Shown: one piece after another, positions 57,447 to 64,000 of the stretch | Numbering within the stretch: position 1 is the first letter of the stretch | Layout: every line of letters starts with the position of its first letter | From: Thinopyrum elongatum | Taxonomy: Eukaryota > Streptophyta > Magnoliopsida > Poales > Poaceae | Reading direction: 5' to 3' | Assembly (NCBI GenBank): GCA_011799875.1 | Contig: JAAAXO010000130.1 | Coordinates: forward strand, 1 to 64,000 | DNA length: 64,000 bases | Notes under the pieces: generated by a model | Told to the model about the DNA's origin: nothing | Database searches by the model: none | What the model saw: the letters and a program-made list of their open reading frames with translations, nothing else | Position numbers and translations under genes: made by a program

Positions 57447-58236
57447 ACGTTGTGTACTTCCTTACCGCGTGCCTGCGTGCCGCCTAGTGTGTCTAGCTTT
57501 TCAATTTGCACCGTTATGCTGCCCGATTGTAACCGACTGTGTATGGATCTGTATGTCTTAATGACTACTTTTAGCATCTATCGCACTCTTTCAATAATGT
57601 CGAGTTACATCATGTTTATTGTTAAACACTTGCATAAGCTATTGCTGAAATACCCCTGTTGGAATAGTAGGATGGCTGACAACAACCCGCCACCACCGCC
57701 ACCACCTGATTACATGGCAGCGATGATGCAACAATTTGAACTCAACCGCCAGTTTCTGACGGGGATTATGCAGCAATTCCCTCGTCCTAATGCTAATCAG
57801 CAGCCACCATCCATCACCTTGCCAGAATTTATGAGGCTCAGTCCATCGTTTTTCCGCAACACAGTCAACCCATTGGATGCAGATGACTGGCTGCGTGACA
57901 TCTCCCATGAGATGGAGTCTGCTGGTGTCGCCCAAGTCAACTATGTCACTTTTGCGACTTATCTTCTGAAGGGTCCCGCAGCCCAATGGTGGGCCACTCA
58001 CCGACAGACTCTGCCGCCTGGTACTGTCGTCACTTGGGCAGAGTTCAAGATTGCTTTTCGAGCCCGCTACATTCCTCTAGCTGTCATAGCTAGGAAGAAG
58101 GCCGAGTTCCGTAGTCTGGTTCAAGGAAACAAGACTGTGGAAGTCTATCAGCGCGAGTTTCTAGACTTATCTCGCTACGCTGAAGAGGACATTCCTACTG
58201 ATGAACGAAGGCAAGAGAAGTTCCGTGAAGGACTGC
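57447..58236 (+). mobile_element. Fragment of an unrelated Ty3/gypsy element (leader and gag)
   Basis: Neither DNA nor protein here resembles CRW or Quinta. 57447-57671 is a non-coding leader or LTR end without a recognisable TG..CA border. From 57672 an open gag frame follows. The left border cuts H gag at TCTCGTAC; the right border is a minus Quinta-like LTR after ACTGC. No target duplication links the borders. Confidence 0.75.
57672..58236 (+). pseudogene. gag: gag of a different Ty3/gypsy lineage (Tekay/Del- or Retand-like), truncated
   Basis: The start codon at 57672 gives MADNNPPPPPPPDYMAAMMQ, followed by LPEFMRLSPSFF, NPLDADDWLRDI and LLKGPAAQWW. These are the hallmarks of plant gypsy retrotransposon gag capsid domains with the pattern 'P..F.....P..A..W' and 'L.G.A..WW'. 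About 188 codons remain before the LTR at 58237, with the C-terminal knuckle and all of pol missing. An open continuation of about 38 codons runs into the LTR and is not meaningful. The exact lineage is uncertain. It is the only clear non-CRM coding sequence in the window, so it may mark an older substrate into which Q inserted. Confidence 0.72.
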
Positions 58237-59218
58237 TGATAGAGGCGAGGGTGTCCCGATCTTTCGATGAGATGGTAACTATCAATTTGGTGGAGCCGAC
58301 TTTGACGATCCGACTACAAACGTACACGACATTGCGCCTTAGCAATCGCTAAACCAATCTCCTAAGGTTACTGACGATGCTGGAAGCACGATCAGCCTGA
58401 CCACGAAGGTCTATTCCTGCACGCAATCGAAGAACAAGCAAGAATATGATAATGCAATCTGAATATTGCGAATATAGATGAAGTATTGATAATGGTGGGG
58501 ATCCGAAAGCGGTCTTGGTCTGGTCGTTGGACACAAACGAAGTACACGAAGTTGCAATGGCTAACTTTTAACTAAACAAATCCCAAGGAAAAAGCTACTA
58601 GATGGATCTACTTATATAGGAGTAAGGGGTGGCGGCCAAGGAGGTGGGAGGACGTCCCAAGGCAGCCTAAAACTAACCCTAGGTCGTACAAGGCTCATGG
58701 GCCCAAGTGGAGGTGATGCAACACCTTTGGACTTATAGTTTGACTCAGATTCTGCTGCAGTGTCAGATTGTTTCATTGATAACTCAACGCTCCAGACGAT
58801 TTTTAAGGTGAATCCAATTGGGTTGGAAAGAGAACGAAATCTACTTTCCAACAAAAAAAGAATCACCCAATTCGGAGTCCGTATGAAAAAGTTCTTGGCG
58901 TTTTGAATCAGGTATGTCTGTGCAGTCTGAATCTGAATCCAGAACGTGAGAGACTTGGACTCTAACTTCTCTTGGCCCAAAAGTGACGTGAGAGGACTTT
59001 TTGAACAGCACCTAAACTTCTCTTTTTCCCTTATCTTCATATGTGAATTGTACAAATGTCCCATACACCTGCAATTAGACATGGCACAAAAGTTTGTGAA
59101 GTATCTTTGTCCTGGATGACGTAAATAAATTATTGCATAGTTTGCATTAGAAATCACCTCACAAATATACATGTATGCAATATTTTTGGTCGTATCCAAA
59201 GTAGTCATGTCCTCATCA
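58237..59218 (-). repeat. 3' LTR of Quinta-like element Q (native type)
   Basis: 982 bp from TGATAGAGGCG to CATGTCCTCATCA, followed by the polypurine-tract complement. Its R-U5 half is Quinta-type throughout (ACTATCAATTTGGTGG, GCAATGGCTAACTTTTAAC), which makes it a reference for recognising the hybrid LTRs. Confidence 0.88.
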
Positions 59219-60654
59219 TCCTCCCCTTCTTGAAAACAAAGCCGTCCTCGGCGTTGCTTAATCTGAAATGTGGCTAACAAAAGAGACAAGGTGTACATGT
59301 TGTATATGTATATGTCATCCATTTTTACTTCCCTTGATTTTTGCACATATGACACATGTATACATGAGTAACTTTCATAGTTCATAAAATGTAAAGCCAA
59401 AATATTATCACAAGTATTAGAAGACATGAAAATATTGCAACTCAATTTGCACATATAAGTGAAGCTCTTATTAATATCAATGGATTGACAATGTTCATCA
59501 TTAAACCATCCCAACATTGGTGAATAAACCTTACTTGCATCAAATTTACATGTTACAACATGCTTAAATAAGCAAACATGCAATAAGTCTTTTGACACAA
59601 AATCATCACCAAGATTAGAGTTCATATCAAAATGATTAAACATTGTTTCTTTTGCAACAACAGTTAATTCATTGGGTGCACTCAAAATTGTTGATACTTC
59701 AACTCTTTGATCACATGACGCATTCATGACAGTAACACGATTCTCTAAAATAGCTGGTGTGCTCAAATCAATAGGTAACACAACACATGATGTTTTCAAG
59801 TTAACTAGGCATGCATCATTCTCATGTGAAAGTTGAAAATCTGTACCTTTGTCATTACCTCTTATGATCAACTCAGACGATGTAGGCACTCTTGGAGGTG
59901 ATGTGTCACATGATGGAGATGATGTAGTCCTCGCAACAACGGATGTGGTTGTCATAGTACGCCTAGTAGTTGAAGAAACATCTGTATCAACACTTGGAAT
60001 GTGCACCATGCGCTTGTTCTCCTTGTGGCCAACACGTCGTTTTATTTCCTGTTCAGCTTTGCAAGCAAGACGAAACAAATGGTCCATAGGATAACACTCT
60101 TCATGAATTAGAATCTCTTGAATATCACAGTTTAATCCTCCCCAAAATCTATCCATAAAATCTTCTTCACATTCTTCTAAAAATGAGTGCAAAAATGTAG
60201 TTTGTAAATCATCATAGTATTTTGTTACCGTGTCAGTGCCTTGTTTTAAATGTTGTAATTTTTTAATCATGCCACGAGTATAATAAACATCAACGAATCT
60301 ATCTCTCATGACAAGTTTTAAATCATCCCAAGTAGTAGGTATAAGATCAGGGTTTAACCGACAATATTCACTCCACCAAACTAAAGCAAAGCTACTAAAA
60401 GTACTAACAGCAGCTTGAAATTTTCCACGCTCATCAAAATTATGGGAAGCAAATATAGCATTTATTTCGTACTCCCATTCAATATATAAATCAGGCCTAA
60501 AACGACCAGTAAATGGTGGCATGGAAACATTAACCTGATTATGTGCATTCTGATGTAATTGCTCCTCTTGTGGCGGTTGTTGTATTTTCTTAGGTGATGG
60601 CAAATCTCCCACGATCGATGAAGCCCAAGAACTAACAACTCCGGAACCTGCCAT
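58612..60654 (-). CDS. gag: Quinta-like intact gag-plus frame, 680 codons, running into the 3' LTR
   Basis: The start at 60654 gives MAGSGVVSSW. Residues about 1-230 are gag-like, with LYIEWEYEINAIF, VWWSEYCRL and a basic KAEQEIKRR segment homologous in position and wording to CRW gag. There is no CCHC knuckle, no protease DGG/DSG motif, no RT YxDD and no integrase DDE. Residues about 230-475 form a region of unknown nature, rich in Cys, Asn and aromatic residues (MCKLSCNIF, YIYNMYTLSLLLATF). The frame reads through the polypurine tract as FQEGEDDED and continues for about 200 codons in the LTR, ending PPPWPPPLTPI. The uninterrupted length is notable for a non-autonomous element. Its supposed role is to be packaged by, or to package with, CRW Gag; the C-terminal function is unknown. 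Confidence 0.75.
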   Translation of the reverse strand: MAGSGVVSSWASSIVGDLPSPKKIQQPPQEEQLHQNAHNQVNVSMPPFTGRFRPDLYIEWEYEINAIFASHNFDERGKFQAAVSTFSSFALVWWSEYCRLNPDLIPTTWDDLKLVMRDRFVDVYYTRGMIKKLQHLKQGTDTVTKYYDDLQTTFLHSFLEECEEDFMDRFWGGLNCDIQEILIHEECYPMDHLFRLACKAEQEIKRRVGHKENKRMVHIPSVDTDVSSTTRRTMTTTSVVARTTSSPSCDTSPPRVPTSSELIIRGNDKGTDFQLSHENDACLVNLKTSCVVLPIDLSTPAILENRVTVMNASCDQRVEVSTILSAPNELTVVAKETMFNHFDMNSNLGDDFVSKDLLHVCLFKHVVTCKFDASKVYSPMLGWFNDEHCQSIDINKSFTYMCKLSCNIFMSSNTCDNILALHFMNYESYSCIHVSYVQKSREVKMDDIYIYNMYTLSLLLATFQIKQRRGRLCFQEGEDDEDMTTLDTTKNIAYMYICEVISNANYAIIYLRHPGQRYFTNFCAMSNCRCMGHLYNSHMKIREKEKFRCCSKSPLTSLLGQEKLESKSLTFWIQIQTAQTYLIQNAKNFFIRTPNWVILFLLESRFRSLSNPIGFTLKIVWSVELSMKQSDTAAESESNYKSKGVASPPLGPMSLVRPRVSFRLPWDVLPPPWPPPLTPI

Positions 60655-61861
60655 GATTAGTAGAAACAAAAAAAAATCGAGAATAATGTTCCTATGAACT
60701 ACTAGGATGTGGTGGTAAAGCGCTCACAGTAAAGCAAATATCAATATCTTACAAGTTCTTACCATGCAGCAGGTGGTGACGGGCAACCAGTGGTGTCAAA
60801 TAACTCCGAAGATTGAGTAAAGCGATTGCCAGGTGAACGTACGTATACACGGTGTAGAAATATGTGGAGTTGTGTTGGCTATATATGGTAGCAAAAGATT
60901 AGCAATAATAAATTCAGAGATGCAATGTTGAATAAACGCTCAACGACGGTACTGTGCTGGTCCTAGGCTAGACCGGACTAGAGACGCGAGCCTAGAACAC
61001 TAATGACGTCACGGCGTAGCACAACTAGCATCAAGAAAGGATATGAAGTAGCTCCGGACAGCAAGATATAAGTGAAGATCACAATGGCAGTAAAGATAAT
61101 GGTGAGAAACAACTACCAAGTAGCATATACCAACAATTCTCTCTCCAACTTTACTCTATAAAAGTTTGTGCCAATTTTATGATAATTTTTCTCAAGAAAG
61201 GCACCGACTCAAGCTTTCAAATGCAAAAAGAATCACTCAATTCTGAGTTGATATGAGGAGTCAAAAAATTCTAAAACTGGCCTGAAAAACTGGACCAAGC
61301 TGTGTTCGCGAACTTCGGAGGGCAAAAAGACCTATTTAGAAGACGATTTTGAGGTCTCAAATTTTGAAATAGCTTCTGCAACTATTTATATGCGGCTCGT
61401 CGCTAGCTTTAATTTGAGTACTCACGGAGCCAAAACAGACTTCGTATGAAAAAGAAATGCCTGTTTTACTGAACACTGCGCAAAACAGATTCCTATCCGA
61501 ATTCAGCTACGAGATTGAGTCTAGATAGATCCGATTTTTGTTTTTTTTTCTTCTCTCTTTTTTTTTCTCACACTTTTTTCTTTTTCTTTCCCTCTTTCTT
61601 TTCTCTGACTTTTTTTTTAACTTTTTTTTCTCTCTTTTTTCTCTCTCCCTCTTTCCAAAACAAACTAGATAAGATGTAGATTGGATCAAGCACAGATGTG
61701 AACGACCTCAACTATGATTATGACAATGAACGGTGGGTAGCACGATGTGGAAATTGATGGATGGGATGGTGGACAGCGAAAGGAATAACGATGCAGCGGC
61801 GGCGTGACTAATGTGAACAGAACTCGAAACTCTAAACGAACTAGACACTAAGACCAGCAAC
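60655..61861 (-). other. Quinta-like 5' leader of Q, cut before the primer site
   Basis: It corresponds to the leader of 27228-28595 in reverse: GGTAAGAACTTG complement near 60755, pyrimidine tract (61540-61655) and the GACCAGCAAC segment at its right end. The primer site and 5' LTR are missing; a CRW LTR starts at 61862 after GCAAC. Confidence 0.78.
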
Positions 61862-62548
61862 TGATGAGGACATCAATACCATTGTTACACCCACAGCCCC
61901 TGCTTCTATACATACTGGACCAATTACTAGAGCTCGCGCACGCCAAATAAAATATCAGGTACTTTCGTTTCTTGGTAATGATTCTAAAGTTCATGAGAAT
62001 ATGATGCTGCCTAAATTGGATACATTTGTTTTGCTTACAAATGAAGGGCCTAGCTTGGACAAGAAAGAGGAACCTTGGAGCAAGTTCAAGCATGGAGATG
62101 ATGGCATGCACAAGGGGAACAAGAACGGAGTTACAAGTGATGATTTCAGGACTTTGAAGCCACCATAATGAGTGCAGGAAGCCTTGGACGAAATATACAA
62201 GATGTCACTCCATAAATTTCGTCCAAAGGCTATTATAGGTGCTGCGTCACCTTATTATTGGGCCAGGCCCATGTAATTTCGAAATACTTGAGTATAGGCT
62301 GTTTTTAGAGTCCGTATGTGTGGGGAAACAAGAGATAGGGTTGGTTTCGGACCCCTCCTTCAAGGGCCACGAAATCCCCTCCTCTTCCTCCATATATACA
62401 GCCCTTAGGGCACCGTTTAGACTTTGGGTTTTGTTTAGATTAAAAGTTCGCCATAGCTGCAACTTCGCGTACTTCGTTTGTGTTCAACGACCAGACCAAG
62501 ACGTCACAGAACCCCACCTTGATCAATAAAGCTTTCATCTTATATTCG
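61862..62548 (+). repeat. CRW LTR, 3'-truncated, fused to RT
   Basis: CRW LTR from TGATGAGGACATC to CTTATATTCG, 687 of 922 bp. It joins RT coding sequence TTATCGTCATCC directly. The last five bases, ATTCG, occur at both parental positions. Confidence 0.9.
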
Positions 62549-64000
62549 TTATCGTCATCCTATTCCTAGTCTAGATGATATGCTTGATGAATTGAGTGGC
62601 TCTACAATATTCTCCAAAGTTGATTTGCGTAGTGGATACCATCAAATTCATATGAAATTGGGAGATGAATGGAAAACAGCATTTAAAACTAAGTTCGGTT
62701 TATATGAGTGGTTAGTCATGCCTTTTGGGTTAACTAATGCACCTAGTACTTTCATGAGATTAATGAACAAAGTTTTACGTGCTTTCATTGGACGATTTGT
62801 GGTAGTCTATTTTGATGATATACTGATTTATAGCAGATCTTTGGAGGAACATTTGGAACATTTACGTGCTGTTTTTATTGCTTTACGTGATGCACGTTTG
62901 TTTGGTAACCTTGGGAAGTGCACCTTTTGCACCGACCGAGTATCTTTTCTTGGCTATGTTGTTACTCCACAGGGAATTGAAGTTGATAAAGCCAAGATTG
63001 AAGCTATTGAGAGTTGGCCACAGCCCAAAACAGTCACTCAAGTGAGGAGTTTTCTTGGACTCGCTGGTTTCTATAGGCGTTTTTTGAGAGATTTCAGCAC
63101 CATTGCTGCACCTCTCAATGAGCTTACAAAGAAGGATGTGCCTTTTGTTTGGGGTACCTCACAGGAAGAAGCCTTCACGGTATTGAAAGATAAGTTGACA
63201 CATGCTCCTTTACTCCAACTTCCTGATTTTAATAAGACTTTTGAGCTTGAATGTGATGCTAGTGGAATTGGATTAGGAGGTGTTTTATTACAAGATGGCA
63301 AACCTGTTGCATACTTTTCTGAAAAATTGAGTGGGCCTAGTCTGAACTATTCTACTTATGATAAAGAATTATATGCTCTTGTTCGGACCTTAGAAACATG
63401 GCAACATTATTTATGGCCGAAAGAATTTGTTATACATTCTGATCATGAATCTTTGAAACACATTAAAAGTCAAGCAAAACTGAACCGTAGACATGCTAAA
63501 TGGGTTGAATTTATTGAGACTTTCCCTTATGTCATTAAACACAAGAAGGGTAAAGAAAATGTTATTGCTGATGCATTGTCTCGTCGTTATACTATGCTTT
63601 CACAACTTGACTTTAAAATATTTGATTTGGAGACCATCAAAGATCAATATGTGCATGATGCTGAATTTAAAGATGTATTGCAGAATTTTAAGGAAGGGAG
63701 AACATGGAACAAGTTCGTCGTTAACGATGGATTTGTGTTTCGTGCTAACAAGCTATGCATTCCAGCTAGCTCCGTTCGTCTTTTGTTGTTGCAGGAGGCG
63801 CATGGAGGAGGATTAATGGGACACTTTGGCATGAAGAAGACGGAGGATATACTTGCTACACATTTCTTTTGGCCAAAGATGAGACGGGATGTTGAGCGTT
63901 TTGTTGCTCGCTGCACTACATGTCAAAAAGCTAAGTCACGACTCAATCCTCATGGTTTATATATGCCTTTGCCTGTACCTAGTGTTCCTTGGGAGGATAT
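62549..64000 (+). pseudogene. pol: CRW pol (S): RT palm to integrase core, runs off the window
   Basis: The fragment begins in RT at [13 protein letters not shown], one-third into the domain, with no gag, protease or RT fingers. It contains YFDDILIYS, the RT thumb, RNase H ([21 protein letters not shown]), integrase zinc domain (CTTCQKAK) and the start of the catalytic core at the window edge. No stop or frameshift is seen by eye to base 64000. Small differences from M include FLRDFS for FVRDFS and HFGMKKTED for HFGVKKTED. Its 5' border is the microhomology junction with the truncated LTR, so it is a deletion derivative like L, M and J but with a different breakpoint. Confidence 0.87.

Noticed and set aside
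57429..57671. N-terminal extension of the foreign gag frame (MVMISYTLC...)
   Set aside because: Its first codons are CRW gag DNA read on the wrong strand across a junction. The gag start with Pro-rich N-terminus at 57672 is the sensible one.

Overview
The window looks like centromeric DNA of a Triticeae grass (wheat, Aegilops or a close relative). I see no host protein-coding gene, rRNA or tRNA gene. Nearly every base belongs to nested Ty3/gypsy LTR retrotransposons of the CRM (centromeric chromovirus) lineage. Two families dominate. The autonomous one resembles barley Cereba / wheat CRW: 922-bp LTRs running TGATGAGGACATC...CTCTATCA, an initiator-Met-tRNA-type primer site TGGTATCAG, and one gag-PR-RT-RH-IN reading frame that ends inside the 3' LTR. 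The second is non-autonomous, here called Quinta-like: LTRs of about 980 bp and a gag-related frame without protease, RT or integrase. Family names are from memory of the protein and LTR features and were not checked against a database.

Layout. 1-5499: minus CRW element P (RNase H to 5' LTR; its 3' part lies left of the window). 5500-5643: satellite sliver. 5644-8871: plus CRW element B, cut in gag. 8872-16551: minus full-length CRW element A. About 1-15100 is riddled with single-base indels relative to the clean copies further right, which looks like uncorrected long-read sequence. 16552-23297: plus CRW element C, coding-complete but split by a solo LTR (20314-21235, TSD TCGTG). 23298-25844: tandem satellite with a monomer near 552 bp, carrying a Stowaway-like MITE. 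25845-57446: minus CRW element H, opened by two large insertions: a Quinta-like compound (26245-34552, TSD GGAAG) inside its 3' LTR, and a CRW compound (36424-54721, TSD TGTAA) inside its RNase H region. 57447-58236: gag of an unrelated gypsy element. 58237-61861: minus Quinta-like element Q with an open 680-codon frame. 61862-62548: truncated CRW LTR. 62549-64000: plus CRW pol running off the window.

How it works together. CRW encodes the whole replication apparatus; Quinta-like elements have a related gag but no enzymes and presumably depend on CRW. The strongest support is the LTR pair of the Quinta-like insertion at 26245-34552. Both LTRs have a Quinta-type U3 joined, near the expected transcription start, to a CRW-type R-U5. 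That is the product expected if strong-stop cDNA made on a CRW RNA was transferred to a Quinta RNA in the same particle.

The rest of the structure records LTR-LTR recombination and illegitimate deletion. Many junctions have a perfect LTR end on one side but no matching target duplication in the window. LTR-pol-LTR-pol-LTR tandem units share an identical breakpoint, and one pol/LTR junction lies on a 5-bp microhomology.
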